Part shown: piece by piece, positions 37,409-46,360 of the stretch
Numbering within the stretch: position 1 is the stretch's first letter
Layout: each line of letters begins with the position of its first letter
Assembly (NCBI RefSeq): GCF_026168105.1
Contig: NZ_LBMW01000021.1
Coordinates: forward strand, 62,001-126,000
Direction of reading: 5' to 3'
DNA from: Streptomyces hygroscopicus
GTDB taxonomy: Bacteria > Actinomycetota > Actinomycetes > Streptomycetales > Streptomycetaceae
Length of the DNA: 64,000 nt
The notes under the pieces: model-generated
What the model saw: the letters and a program-made list of their open reading frames with translations, nothing else
Told to the model about the DNA's origin: nothing
Databases searched by the model: none
Made by a program: the position numbers and the translations under genes

Positions 37409-38011
37409 TTACGAATGGTCTTCTTGAGATCGGCCTTGATCATTTCTCGGCCCTTGCGGGCGGCGGCGAACAGCTGCCGCCAGGCGCCCAGGTGGCAAGG
37501 TCCGGCTAGGGCCGGCTGACAGGGGTGCAAGCCCCATGCCTCGTTGAGGTGTCGCCGGCGCGGTCGTCGAACTGTGGGAGCTGAGGTCGCCGGCGAGCGC
37601 GGCCAGGAAGTGCGCTACTGAGAAAGCGGCGAGTCTGTGCTGCAGCAAGGCCAGATGCTGGTGGGCCAGCTCGCTGTCCCGGCCGTAGGTGAAGGTGTGC
37701 AGGAGCGCTCCATCGCGCCAACGTAGATCGGCTGCTTCGGGCAGAAAGTTGTCTCCGGGTTGGAACCCCACAGTCAGGGCGACCAGTTCGATCACCAGTT
37801 GCCCCGCCTTCTTGATGTACGAGTCATGGGACCCACGCCGGACCACTTCCAGATGGTGGTCTGCGAGGTCGGTGGGATTGACGGCGGCAGGGATGGTGAA
37901 GTGGCCTTTGAACGTGGTTTGTTGTGGTGTCGCGCGGCATGCGTTGCCGACTTGCGGCGGTAGTCTCGGAGGCTGAGTTGTGGGTGCCGCGCCTGGCGTT
38001 GTCTTGGTCAT
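37409..38011 (-). CDS. Unknown protein, possibly frameshifted at its end
   Basis: This 201-residue frame starts at the ATG at 38011 with GAGAGG nine bases upstream. The middle looks like a folded protein (VNPTDLADHHLEVVRRG, AGQLVIELVALTVGFQPGDN, LALLQHRLAAFSVAHFLAAL). I do not recognise a family. The last 35 residues turn Pro/Arg-rich, while the adjacent frame over 37520-37380 reads GAWRQLFAAARKGREMIKA and onward. A single frameshift near 37520 would restore a longer helical C-terminus, so this may be a broken gene. Confidence 0.55.
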   Translation of the reverse strand: MTKTTPGAAPTTQPPRLPPQVGNACRATPQQTTFKGHFTIPAAVNPTDLADHHLEVVRRGSHDSYIKKAGQLVIELVALTVGFQPGDNFLPEAADLRWRDGALLHTFTYGRDSELAHQHLALLQHRLAAFSVAHFLAALAGDLSSHSSTTAPATPQRGMGLAPLSAGPSRTLPPGRLAAAVRRRPQGPRNDQGRSQEDHS

Positions 38012-38089
38012 GGTTGTCGACCTCTCCCGGTAGCCGTTCTGGTCTGCTCTACGCGTGTCCCAGGAGTCTGGTTCGTCGCGGCCGCTGTC

Positions 38090-38480
38090 TGATGGTGAGA
38101 TTGACCCAGAGCACGGACACCAGACGTTGTCCGGAAGGGCGGACGCTGGTCCGGAAGGGCGGACGCTGGTTCGTCTCCTACGTCGTGGACGATGAAACCA
38201 CCACACCCCCAACGAACGCGCTCCCGAACACGTTGATCGGCATCGACAGGGGCGTCGTGGCAGCGGCTCTCATCAGACGTGCAACCGGTGCGGATGCGTG
38301 GATGCCAACTCTCGCAAGAGCCAAGCAGGTTCGCGTGTACCGTCTGCGGCCCCAACGAGCAGGCCTACGCGAACGCGGCACGCCGTCTGGCATCAGCCAG
38401 ATGCTGCGAGGCCACGGCTGGGGTCATCAGGTTCCCGCCGCCCGTGCGCGCTGGGACGCGCCGAAGCTGCAACCTGAACT
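38090..38480 (+). pseudogene. tnpB relic (IS200/IS605 family), internally deleted
   Basis: The plus strand encodes GRTLVRKGGRWFVSYVVDDE then NTLIGIDRGV, the segment around the first RuvC aspartate of TnpB (V-G-I-D-R-G). A second frame further on has RFACTVCGPNEQAYANAARR, a damaged zinc-finger and N-A-A-R-N tail. Between them most of the protein is missing. A 20-bp tandem duplication (38129-38168) shifts the frame at the start. It cannot be functional. Confidence 0.7.
38129..38168. repeat. Two tandem copies of a 20-bp unit
   Basis: GTCCGGAAGGGCGGACGCTG occurs twice in direct succession within the tnpB relic. Twenty is not a multiple of three, so the duplication alone would inactivate the frame. 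Confidence 0.9.
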
Positions 38481-38619
38481 CTTGAATAATTCTACGCAAA
38501 CGCTACTGAGTGTCATTTGAAGGGCTAAGTAGAATTTTCGTGTTGTCCTCGCGCCATTGCAGGATGCTGTGCGCAACTGGCTGGACCGCATCTCATGGCC
38601 AGAGCCCCCTGGAGACGTC

Positions 38620-39444
38620 ATGCCCCCCGTTTCTTTTTCCTCCGTAGCCGAGATGATGGCGCAAGTGGGTGAGATTACATGGAAGAGCAGGGACGCGTTG
38701 ATCATTGGCGCCATCAATGGAGTGCCACCGCTGTTCAAAGCGTTTGGGAAATTCGAGGACAGTCTGCCCATCTACGGCCTCGGCACAGGTTTGGGCGGAC
38801 TGGATGGTCTATATCAACTGTCAAGGCAGCTCTATGCCGCTTACCATATCTCTCGATATCCTGACAAGGGGCATGTGAAGCCCGATTACTCACGTGCCGT
38901 CCACGGGATCATGAATATGGCTGGTTACGCCTTGTACGGTGCCTCAAGCGCCGGCGCACTGCCCCCCGACTGGGCTGGCGCTGGGTTGCTCGTTGTCGGC
39001 CTTGGTGGCTTCGTCAAGCCGTACTTGCCCGCTCAAACCGATATGTACTACCCCCCTTTGCCGATGCACGCACTTCCCTCGCATGGCGTGCACGCCTCAC
39101 ATGCCAACCAGTCGCCGGCGGGCCCGCCGCAGCCTTCTCCTTCTTCGAGGCCGGAGGGAGTTGACCGGGACCGATATGACATGGAAACCGGAAGACGCCG
39201 CGACATACCCTTTGATTCATATCCGAACCACCCGTATCGACTGGCGGCCGCGCCGGAAGGCGAGTTCGCCCCCCGGCGGGGCGAACTTGGTCGCTCCAGG
39301 CGTTTCTCCTCGGAGGCAGCGAGGATGAGATCCGACCTTGGTGCGCGCCTTGCCTCGGCCAGCACGGACCAACCCCTGCCCACCCCGCACCGGCCCCCGA
39401 CCGTGCCGGCCCCGGCCGCGCGACGCGGACCACGGCTCGCGTAG
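38620..39444 (+). CDS. Unknown membrane-associated protein with Pro-rich tail
   Basis: This 274-residue protein starts at ATG 38620 (CTGGAGACGTC just upstream); a TTG at 38557 would extend it. Residues about 25-140 contain a Gly-rich helical region and a probable membrane hairpin (IMNMAGYALYGASSAGAL, GAGLLVVGLGGFVKPYL). The remainder is Pro/Arg/His-rich, with DRDRYDMETGRRRDIPFDSY and SRRFSSEAARMRSDLGARLA. I recognise no family. The DNA just upstream (38480-38550) is unusually A/T-rich for this window, which suggests recent transfer or a strong promoter. Its neighbours are a tnpB relic and the RiPP operon on the other strand. Confidence 0.7.
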   Translation: MPPVSFSSVAEMMAQVGEITWKSRDALIIGAINGVPPLFKAFGKFEDSLPIYGLGTGLGGLDGLYQLSRQLYAAYHISRYPDKGHVKPDYSRAVHGIMNMAGYALYGASSAGALPPDWAGAGLLVVGLGGFVKPYLPAQTDMYYPPLPMHALPSHGVHASHANQSPAGPPQPSPSSRPEGVDRDRYDMETGRRRDIPFDSYPNHPYRLAAAPEGEFAPRRGELGRSRRFSSEAARMRSDLGARLASASTDQPLPTPHRPPTVPAPAARRGPRLA

Positions 39445-39524
39445 AGGAAATGCAGTGGCCCTGAGCGACGTGCGAGCACCAACCGGCTCCGCCGGATTGC
39501 CCCTCGGGCGCTCCGCGTGACCGG

Positions 39525-40253
39525 TCAGATGTAACCTTCACGCAGCGCGTGGGCAATGGCGTGAGCACGGCTGCGGAGGCCCAGTCTGGCGGTCATGCTG
39601 CGCAGAGCGCGCTTGACGTCGGATTCGGGACGGCCGAGTCGGCCCGCGATCTCCTTGTCGTCCATACCCGCGGCGACGAGGTGCAGGATGTCGATCTCGA
39701 GGGCCGACATGACGGTCGGCGGGGCCACTTGGCCAACTGCCCGGCGGTGCAGCTCCGCCACCCGCCTCATGAGCCCGGCGAGGAGGTCGGGCGGCATGCA
39801 CCCCTCACCGCGGGCCACTGTGTGGACGGCCTGGTGAAGCCGTCCGGCAGAGGCCTCATGACGCCACACAACGGCACTGACTCCGCACTCGATCAGATCG
39901 AGAAGTTCGGTCACTCGTATGTCGTTGGTGACGAGCACTGTCCGAGCGCAGCCGCTGCGCATGAGGCGTCGGTGCAGCAGGACGGACGCAGAGTCATCCT
40001 CGATGTCCGAGACCAGCACCGCTACGGTGCCAGGACTCTCATCCGGACGGGTCACGAGAGAGATCGATGGGTGCAGTTCGAGTTGGCTGGTGACCCCGGC
40101 CAGCGAGATCGGGTCCCAAGCCTGTACGAAGACTGGGACCGGGCTGATCACGCTCCGGGTGGTCGAGGTCTGCCGCACGGGCCGCGGAGCGCGAGCGTCG
40201 TGTTCCTCGTCTCGGTGAGTATGCTTGGCCGCGGTCACGTTCCGCCTGGTCAT
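39525..40253 (-). CDS. LuxR-type response-regulator-like transcription factor
   Basis: This 242-residue protein starts at ATG 40253 (AAGGA six bases upstream). A receiver-like N-terminal domain (VFVQAWDPISLAGVTSQLEL, TVAVLVSDIEDD, ARTVLVTNDIRVTELLDLIE) lacks an obvious phosphorylation pocket. The C-terminal LuxR helix-turn-helix reads LEIDILHLVAAGMDDKEIAG then RLGRPESDVKRALRSMTARL. Such orphan regulators control many actinobacterial RiPP clusters. It is the last gene of the minus-strand set beginning with the precursor at 46507, separated from the permease by 276 bp, and likely has its own promoter. Confidence 0.9.
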   Translation of the reverse strand: MTRRNVTAAKHTHRDEEHDARAPRPVRQTSTTRSVISPVPVFVQAWDPISLAGVTSQLELHPSISLVTRPDESPGTVAVLVSDIEDDSASVLLHRRLMRSGCARTVLVTNDIRVTELLDLIECGVSAVVWRHEASAGRLHQAVHTVARGEGCMPPDLLAGLMRRVAELHRRAVGQVAPPTVMSALEIDILHLVAAGMDDKEIAGRLGRPESDVKRALRSMTARLGLRSRAHAIAHALREGYI

Positions 40254-40529
40254 GGATTTCCTTCCTCGCGCCGATGCTGCAGCCGTTGCCCTGCGCCTGC
40301 CCGTCACTGAGCGCAAGAAAGGCCGAGTAATCGCCCTTCGACAGACCGGGGGCTGTCGTCTCTTCGTGGTGCCTCAACGAAGACACGCCGCTGGCGGTTC
40401 ATCGCCGTGCAGCTGCGGCCCCCCGACAGTCGCGATCGCGGCACGCGGTGGTGTCGGCTCCCGGGGGAGCGGCCTGTTCGTACGACGCACCACGCATCAA
40501 CCAGCGCCCAACAACCTGCTGAAGTGGCT

Positions 40530-41294
40530 TCAGTTGTTTTCCCTGGAAAACGTCGCCACACCCCACCACAGGGAGATCGTGGTCATGACGGCGAGGGCGA
40601 TCAGACCGGAGGGCAGAGCGGCCGCGCCGAAATCACCACGGAAGCTTGCCCGGCTCGCATCCATGACATGCGCCACCGGGTTTAACCGGGACAGGTTCCA
40701 CAGCCATCGGGGCGCCAATTTCGCGGTGATCGGCAGCAGGGTCCCGGACAGGAGGAACAGCGGCAGCACGAAGGCGTTGAGCAGCGCCTGCACGCCCTCC
40801 TCGTTCTTGACGCGCAGCGCGATCGCGTACGAGCAGGAGGCGAGTGACATGGACAGGAGGCCGACGATGAGCAGGCACACACTCAAGCCCGCGAGCGACG
40901 GGTTGAGCCCGAACGCCAGGTGGCACACGAGAACGATCAGGCACGACTGCATCAGCACCGTGGTGGCCACTGTGAGCACTTTGCCCAGGAGGAGTGCCAC
41001 GGGGCTGGCAGGCGTCACGCGGAACCGATCGAACACACCCGCCCTGTACTCCACCAGTAGGTTCACGCCGACGAAGGTGCTGCCGATGATGACCATCTGC
41101 ACCATCAGCGCCGGTGCGAAGATGGTCCAGGTGCCGCCGGGCGGGAACCCGGGGGTGTGGGCGACGAACTTCTCGACCAGCGGACCGAAGAAGAACATGT
41201 ACAGCACCGGTTGGACGAGGCCCATGATGAGCCACACCGGATTGCGGAGCCGATGGTTCAGCTCGCGGCAGAAGATCAGCCAGATGTCACGCAT
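40530..41294 (-). CDS. ABC-2 type transporter permease
   Basis: This 254-residue protein starts at ATG 41294, overlapping the end of the ATPase gene, with CAGGAGGA upstream. Six hydrophobic segments are seen (GLVQPVLYMFFFGPLVEKFV, ALMVQMVIIGSTFVGVNLLV, LSMSLASCSYAIALRV, LLNAFVLPLFLLSGTLLPIT and others), as in DrrB-type exporters. With the neighbouring ATPase it should export the mature peptide or give self-protection. Confidence 0.93.
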   Translation of the reverse strand: MRDIWLIFCRELNHRLRNPVWLIMGLVQPVLYMFFFGPLVEKFVAHTPGFPPGGTWTIFAPALMVQMVIIGSTFVGVNLLVEYRAGVFDRFRVTPASPVALLLGKVLTVATTVLMQSCLIVLVCHLAFGLNPSLAGLSVCLLIVGLLSMSLASCSYAIALRVKNEEGVQALLNAFVLPLFLLSGTLLPITAKLAPRWLWNLSRLNPVAHVMDASRASFRGDFGAAALPSGLIALAVMTTISLWWGVATFSRENN

Positions 41295-42951
41295 TGACCA
41301 GTTCCTCCTGCAGGACTCTCGGGGATCCGTCGTGTCCGCCTTCGCGCAGACTGCGGCCGGTGAGTGCGAGGAATACGTCGTCAAGGCTCGGCCGGTTGAC
41401 CTGGATGGACGTCGCCGCTATCTGTGCGCTGTTCAGCGTCCGCATGAGGACCGGTAGCGCGATGTCGCCGCGTGGCACCCGTAGGCGGACCAGTCCGTCC
41501 GCGGCGGAGACGTCACGGGCCCCGTCCAGACGACCCGCGATCTCGGCTGTGGCTGCGATGTGCCCGGGCGCCGAGCGGAGTTCCAGCACATCACCGGATA
41601 CGCTCGCTTTGAGGGTGTCCGGTGTTCCTTCGGCGATGATTCGCCCGTTGTCCATGATGAGGATCCGGTCGCAGAGAGCATCGGCCTCGTCCAGGTAGTG
41701 CGTGGTCAGGAAGGCGGTCACGCCTTGCTCGGCTCGTAGCCGACGGATGTGGTCCCACAGGTTCGCCCGGCTCTGCGGATCCAGCCCTGTGGTCGGTTCA
41801 TCCAGGAAGACGAGTTCAGGCGTCTGGACCAGGCCCAGGGCGATGTCGAGTCGTCGCCGCTGGCCGCCCGACAGCGTTCGGGTCAGTCTTCGCTCCAGAC
41901 CCAGGAGGTCGAGTTGCTCGAGGAGTTCAGCACTACGTGCGATTGCGGCGGACTTGGACAGACCATGCAGTCGGCCCTGCAACCGCAGCTCTTCCTCGAC
42001 CGTGCTCTCCGGTGAGCAGCCACTTCCCTGGGCCACATAACCGATCCGTCTGCGCACCCCGCGCGGGTCGCTCAGCAGGTCGCACCCGGCGACGACGGCC
42101 TTGCCGGCGGTCGGCCGAAGCAGCGTCGTCAGCATACGCAAGGTGGTCGTTTTGCCGGCGCCGTTCGGCCCGAGAAAGCCCACCAGCTCACCACGCGCGA
42201 CGGCGATGTCGACGCTCCGAACGGCGTGCACCGCAGTGCCGTTGCGGCCTCGCTGCCGAAACTGCCGTGCAAGACCGTGGGCCTTGATCAGCGGCTCGTT
42301 GCGGCCAGGCGCCCATGGTGTTGGCCGCAGACCAGGTTGGAGCGGTTTCACGGGGCCCGCAGACTCGGCGGCTACGGGTGCGGTCTCGTGGACGGCATGC
42401 GAGGAGGTGTGCATCGCATACATCTCGCGCCACGCACGGTCGAGCACCGCGGCGTTCTGCAGCCCCGTAGCCGTCAGGCAGTACGCGGGAGAACCTGCAG
42501 ATGTGCTGGCCGGGGCGAAGAAGACAACGTTTGTCATCAGGGTCTCCCGCAGGCTGCCCACAGCGAGCCCCAAGACCTGCTCGAGCTCTTCTGCGGTGAA
42601 CTGCCCCTGCTTCCGGTGGAATGCGGCGAGCAGAAGCCTGCCCCACGGATGGGAGGGACTCTTGACGAGCGCTTGCGGATTGGCGACGAGGTCTTCCAGC
42701 ACGCGGGCCCACGCCAGTCCCTTCGGTGTCGCCGAGTAGACCTGATACGACTGCGGCACGCCGTAGCCGCGGCGAATGAACTGGTTGCCCTCCAACTGGC
42801 TGAAAGCGGCGTACGATCCTGCCATCGGCCTGCCGGCCATCAAGTGGAGCTGATCCGCGGTGAAGAGTCCACGCAGGTGCAGAAGAGCCCTGAGGAGCCG
42901 TCCCTCTGTGGATTCCGGGTCCAGAACTGTCATTTCTCTCATGCCTCTCAA
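41287..42951 (-). CDS. Fusion of a winged-helix-like region and an ABC transporter ATPase
   Basis: This 554-residue protein has an N-terminal half (1-175) that looks like two successive winged-helix units. The first is RLLRALLHLRGLFTADQL to YQVYSATPKGLAWARVLEDL, the second RLLLAAFHRKQGQFTAEEL to AYCLTATGLQNAAVL. The second half is a complete DrrA-type ATPase: Walker A GPNGAGKTT (261-269), signature LSGGQ (360-364), Walker B LVFLDEP (380-386), and a C-terminal domain. A linker of about 45 residues joins them. The fusion could bind DNA and couple export to control of the cluster, but it could also be only a structural adaptor. The start may be either ATG at 42951 or ATG at 42933. Confidence 0.9.
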   Translation of the reverse strand: MRGMREMTVLDPESTEGRLLRALLHLRGLFTADQLHLMAGRPMAGSYAAFSQLEGNQFIRRGYGVPQSYQVYSATPKGLAWARVLEDLVANPQALVKSPSHPWGRLLLAAFHRKQGQFTAEELEQVLGLAVGSLRETLMTNVVFFAPASTSAGSPAYCLTATGLQNAAVLDRAWREMYAMHTSSHAVHETAPVAAESAGPVKPLQPGLRPTPWAPGRNEPLIKAHGLARQFRQRGRNGTAVHAVRSVDIAVARGELVGFLGPNGAGKTTTLRMLTTLLRPTAGKAVVAGCDLLSDPRGVRRRIGYVAQGSGCSPESTVEEELRLQGRLHGLSKSAAIARSAELLEQLDLLGLERRLTRTLSGGQRRRLDIALGLVQTPELVFLDEPTTGLDPQSRANLWDHIRRLRAEQGVTAFLTTHYLDEADALCDRILIMDNGRIIAEGTPDTLKASVSGDVLELRSAPGHIAATAEIAGRLDGARDVSAADGLVRLRVPRGDIALPVLMRTLNSAQIAATSIQVNRPSLDDVFLALTGRSLREGGHDGSPRVLQEELVNA

Positions 42952-42993
42952 CCTGGGCCCACACCCCGGCGCAGCGGGTGAGGGGGAACGCGT

Positions 42994-44184
42994 TCACCAT
43001 GTGACGGGAAGCTCTCGCAGGCCGTAGAAGACCGAAGGGCGAAAGGCGACCTCGTCGGACGCCACGGCGAGGCCCAGGCCGGGGAAGCGGCGCAGGAGCG
43101 CCGGGTAGGCGAGCCGCATCTCCATACGGGCCAGTGGTGCTCCGACGCAGTAGTGGATTCCATGACCGAAGGCAAGATGCGCGGCCCTGCGCGTGGCGTC
43201 GAAACGTTCAGCTTCCGGCGTCAGGGCGTCGTCGTGGTTGGCGGACGACAGGGAGCACAGCAGCCGTTCACCACGTCTTATGCGTCTGCCGGCAAGAGTC
43301 ACGTCCTCCCGCGCGATCCGGGGTACGCCGCTTTGGACGACGGACAGATAGCGCAGCAGTTCCTCGACGATTTCGCCGATGCGCTCGTCGTCGCGTGCTG
43401 CCTCGGCATGCTCGGGGTTCTCCAGTAGGAACAGGGCTCCCAGAGCCAGCATGTTGGCGGTCGTCTCGTGTCCGCCGAACAGCAGCAGATCGCCAATGCC
43501 GACAAGTTCGCCGTCGTCCATTTCATCACCGTGCTCACGCACGAGCGTGCCGAGCAGCCCATCGTCAGGGTCTGCCCGTTTCCGGGCGACGAGGGCGGCC
43601 ATGTATTTCAGGGAGGCAGTTTCAGCGGACATGCGGGTGCGCACGTCACGCGTACCGTCGAAACGTGTGATGGTGCGCTGCTGGAATTCTGCGCGGTCCG
43701 CGTACGGCACCCCGAGCAACTCGCAGATCACCATGGACGGGATGGGCGCTGCGAAGGACTGCACGAGATCGGCAGGCGGTCCCGCCTCTTCCATCGCGTC
43801 CACAACGGCCGACACGATGCTCTCGACACGTGGACGCAGCCGCTGGACCCGCCGGGCGGTGAAGCCCGCGGCGACCAGGCGACGCAGCCTGCCGTGTTCA
43901 GGCGGATCGTACGCGGTGAGATCTCCGTGCCTTGCCGGGAAGTTGGACGGTACCCCACCCACATGGCCGCTCGACGGATCCGGCACGGCCCGGCCGTCGT
44001 TGCCGAACCGCACCGGGTCCGACAGCACGTGACGCACGTGCTCGTACTGAGTGATCAGCCAAGCCGTGGCTCCGGACGGCAGAGTGACGTGAGTGACGGG
44101 CTCGTGGGCGCGCAGCCGTGCGAGTTCATCGGTAAGAGCGAAGCGGTTCCTGCGCAGATGCAGCGGAATGTTCGGTGCACTCAT
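42994..44184 (-). CDS. Cytochrome P450
   Basis: This complete 396-residue bacterial P450 has oxygen-binding I-helix LLFGGHETTAN (residues 234-244), EELLR with the ExxR pair at 275-278, and heme loop FGHGIHYCVGAPLARME with Cys346. All motifs are intact. In this operon it is the likely oxidative tailoring enzyme for the peptide: P450s in RiPP clusters install hydroxyls or C-C, C-O or C-N crosslinks between aromatic side chains. Ferredoxin and reductase genes are absent, so partners must be encoded elsewhere. It lies 52 bp after the DUF2332 gene. Confidence 0.95.
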   Translation of the reverse strand: MSAPNIPLHLRRNRFALTDELARLRAHEPVTHVTLPSGATAWLITQYEHVRHVLSDPVRFGNDGRAVPDPSSGHVGGVPSNFPARHGDLTAYDPPEHGRLRRLVAAGFTARRVQRLRPRVESIVSAVVDAMEEAGPPADLVQSFAAPIPSMVICELLGVPYADRAEFQQRTITRFDGTRDVRTRMSAETASLKYMAALVARKRADPDDGLLGTLVREHGDEMDDGELVGIGDLLLFGGHETTANMLALGALFLLENPEHAEAARDDERIGEIVEELLRYLSVVQSGVPRIAREDVTLAGRRIRRGERLLCSLSSANHDDALTPEAERFDATRRAAHLAFGHGIHYCVGAPLARMEMRLAYPALLRRFPGLGLAVASDEVAFRPSVFYGLRELPVTW

Positions 44185-44236
44185 GAGCGCACTGGCGCCT
44201 TCCTGGGACGGTGACGGTTACCAAAGTCGTGATGTG

Positions 44237-45196
44237 TCATGAGTAGACGTGCACTTGAAGCCGTGCCGCTTCGGACCAGCTGGTGGGCTCGAACGCCACT
44301 CTGGCCAGCTGAATGCGGCGTGACGCCATGGCGAGGATCCTGTCGATCGCCACCTGCTTCTCCGGCGGGAGGTACCACCAGAAGAGGCTGTGCCACACCA
44401 CCGTGAGTACGCCCGGTTCGTCGTACGTGGCCGAGAGTTTCGTAACGAGCCACTCGATGACGTCGGCCTTGTCGATGCGCAGCCCTGTACGAGCAGCAAG
44501 TGCCATGGCGTCATCGAGTTCCATCTGCTCGATGTCACGCTCAGGCGGAATGAACGAGCGCAGTATCATCGCGTCGACCGGATCCGCGGCATCGCGGGGC
44601 GCCAGGTCGCACCCGGCGCGGTCCACGATCCCGAAGTCCCCCGGCACCGGTCCGTCCGTCGCCAGTCTGACCGGCGAGTTGGCATCTCCCCACTCCCAAC
44701 CGGGACCGAACCAGCGATACCGGTCGAGCAGAAGGTTGAGGCCGGCGCACGCACCGAGCTCGAGCAGTCTTATCCGGGGCGCCCCCAGCATGCCGAGCCC
44801 GCGCAGCAGAACCCCGGCGCGCGTCGGCTGGTGCTGCTGAACCGGGCGGTCCATGGCCGCCAGGATCTCGGCCGGGTGACTCAACAGCGCCTGCCGGAAC
44901 AATGTCCATGTGCGTTCGATGTACTCGGCGTTGCCGAGGTTGGGTGTGAGGCGTTCCAGATGCGCGGCCAGATCCGGAGCCCGCCCGGTGAGCACCAGCA
45001 GACGCACTCCCGCCAAGGCCCTGAGACAGAACAAGGGCTCGCCCGCCTCCGGGTGATGTGCTATCAGTCGGCTGATCGGGCCCCGCGCGACGATGTCGTC
45101 GGTGAGCCTGGCGAGCATGCTCCCTGACACCGGGATGTCAGGCGCCATGGCCGCCGCCATGCGGCGCAGCTCCTGGATACGGCTGTCCGAAATCAC
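44237..45196 (-). CDS. DUF2332 protein, methyltransferase-like
   Basis: This 319-residue protein starts at a GTG at 45196 overlapping the previous stop (GTGA), so it is translationally coupled to the prenyl-synthetase-like gene. It has the DUF2332 layout: helical N-terminus (FCLRALAGVRLLVLTGRAPD), then a Rossmann SAM-binding-like motif IRLLELGACAGLNLLLDRYR. Later come DAMILRSFIPPERDIEQMEL and VLTVVWHSLFWWYLPPEKQV. The C-terminal RVAFEPTSWSEAARLQVHVY is also typical. DUF2332 enzymes are poorly characterised. The SAM motif makes methylation the leading guess; in this operon the peptide is the obvious substrate. Confidence 0.85.
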   Translation of the reverse strand: MISDSRIQELRRMAAAMAPDIPVSGSMLARLTDDIVARGPISRLIAHHPEAGEPLFCLRALAGVRLLVLTGRAPDLAAHLERLTPNLGNAEYIERTWTLFRQALLSHPAEILAAMDRPVQQHQPTRAGVLLRGLGMLGAPRIRLLELGACAGLNLLLDRYRWFGPGWEWGDANSPVRLATDGPVPGDFGIVDRAGCDLAPRDAADPVDAMILRSFIPPERDIEQMELDDAMALAARTGLRIDKADVIEWLVTKLSATYDEPGVLTVVWHSLFWWYLPPEKQVAIDRILAMASRRIQLARVAFEPTSWSEAARLQVHVYS

Positions 45197-46200
45197 GCCG
45201 CGTCCTCCGTCCTGCCCAGCCGCGACGCCTTGGCCGACGCGTCCAGCATCCACCGGATCAGGTCTCTGTCCTCGGACGGATCCGCCAGCGTTTCGAGCAG
45301 AACGCACAGGTTCCGGTGCAGTGAGCGTACGCGCTGGTTGTACGTGCCCGATATGTCCGGTGCGTTGAGCCGCTCGCCGAAGGCCACTCGCGCCGCCGGA
45401 TCGTGCCGTGCCCGGACGCGAAGCGACGTCAACGTATCCCATTCAGCGGTTCCGGCCGCCGACTCGGCCGCATGGGCGAGCAGCAGGGTATTGGTACCGT
45501 TGATCAGGTCCTCGTCGGTCTCGGCCGACTCCGCGGACCGGTCGTTGGCCAGCTGGCGCAGTACACCGAAGAGCCTGCCGAAGGCCCGCCACCCGCGCAG
45601 CAACTCGTCGCTCGCACCGGCCAGCTGAGCGGCCATCGCCGCGTCCCTGGCGTACGGCGCTCCGCATTTGTCGGCGTACGTCCTCATCGCCGTGGCCCAC
45701 GAGGGAAAACCGGAGGCCGAGGAGACATCGGCCAGCTGGCCCTCGGCGGCCTGCAGCGAGCTGTCAACGCACTCCCGCACCCAGCTCGATTTGAGGTGGC
45801 GGGGCAGTGCCTGCTGGTCGAGCACGGTCAGAGGGACAAGGGCGAGACACGCCGCACTGGCGATGCTCGCCTGGGCTGCCGGCACCCCGGTCGCAACTGC
45901 GTCGTACTGACCATCCGCCAGATCGTCGAAGACCTCCGCCCCCGTCCACCAGATGCGGGAAGCGACGACAAGCGGCAGCGCATGATCGGGGTCGCCGCCA
46001 AGAGCGCCCAGGACAGGAATTGGCAGCAGCCGGAAGACGCTGGCCTTACTGCAGTCGCTGTGAAGAAGTCGCGCGACGGCGTCTGCGAGCAAGGGTTGAT
46101 CGTCGCCGAACAGGCCAACGGACGTTCGTACTGCTGCCGTAATCTCCTCTTCCCGGGCCAGCAGGTCCTTGTAGGCCCGGGTGACGTCAATGATAGCCAT
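45193..46200 (-). CDS. Polyprenyl-synthetase-fold enzyme, possibly ComQ-like
   Basis: This 335-residue all-helical protein carries the first aspartate-rich motif DDLAD (92-96, context WWTGAEVFDDLADGQYD). It also has the YADKCGAPYARDAA helix in the place of the usual K-T-A motif. The second motif is altered: QLANDRSAESAETDEDLING followed by NTLLLAHA. This combination is seen in trans-prenyltransferases and in peptide prenyltransferases such as ComQ, which modifies ComX. It is the first enzyme after the precursor gene and therefore the best candidate for a maturase. It could either make a prenyl diphosphate or attach one to the peptide. The fold call is firm, the reaction is inference. Confidence 0.85.
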   Translation of the reverse strand: MAIIDVTRAYKDLLAREEEITAAVRTSVGLFGDDQPLLADAVARLLHSDCSKASVFRLLPIPVLGALGGDPDHALPLVVASRIWWTGAEVFDDLADGQYDAVATGVPAAQASIASAACLALVPLTVLDQQALPRHLKSSWVRECVDSSLQAAEGQLADVSSASGFPSWATAMRTYADKCGAPYARDAAMAAQLAGASDELLRGWRAFGRLFGVLRQLANDRSAESAETDEDLINGTNTLLLAHAAESAAGTAEWDTLTSLRVRARHDPAARVAFGERLNAPDISGTYNQRVRSLHRNLCVLLETLADPSEDRDLIRWMLDASAKASRLGRTEDAA

Positions 46201-46232
46201 AACTCAGAAAACCTTCGAATATGAGAGCTGGA

Positions 46233-46313
46233 GCCGTGAGCGCCGGAGCATTGCGGCGGAGGAAATGATCCGCCCCAGCTCGCGGCACTCACGGCCCACG
46301 CTTCGCAAGCGTG
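46233..46313 (-). terminator. Double hairpin (attenuator) between precursor and enzyme genes
   Basis: On the transcript, the first hairpin is CACGCTT-CGC-AAGCGTG (46313-46297). It is followed by a long nested one: GCCGTGAGTGCCG pairs with CGGCGCTCACGGC (46295-46283 with 46245-46233, one T-G pair), enclosing GGCGGA/TCCGCC. They lie between the precursor stop (46361) and the enzyme start (46200). Such elements let most transcripts end after the precursor, giving excess substrate peptide. No U-tract is present, as usual in high-GC actinobacteria. Confidence 0.7.
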
Positions 46314-46360
46314 TAGATCAGGGAAATAGAGACACACTCGCCGGTCCAGGTGAGATCCGC

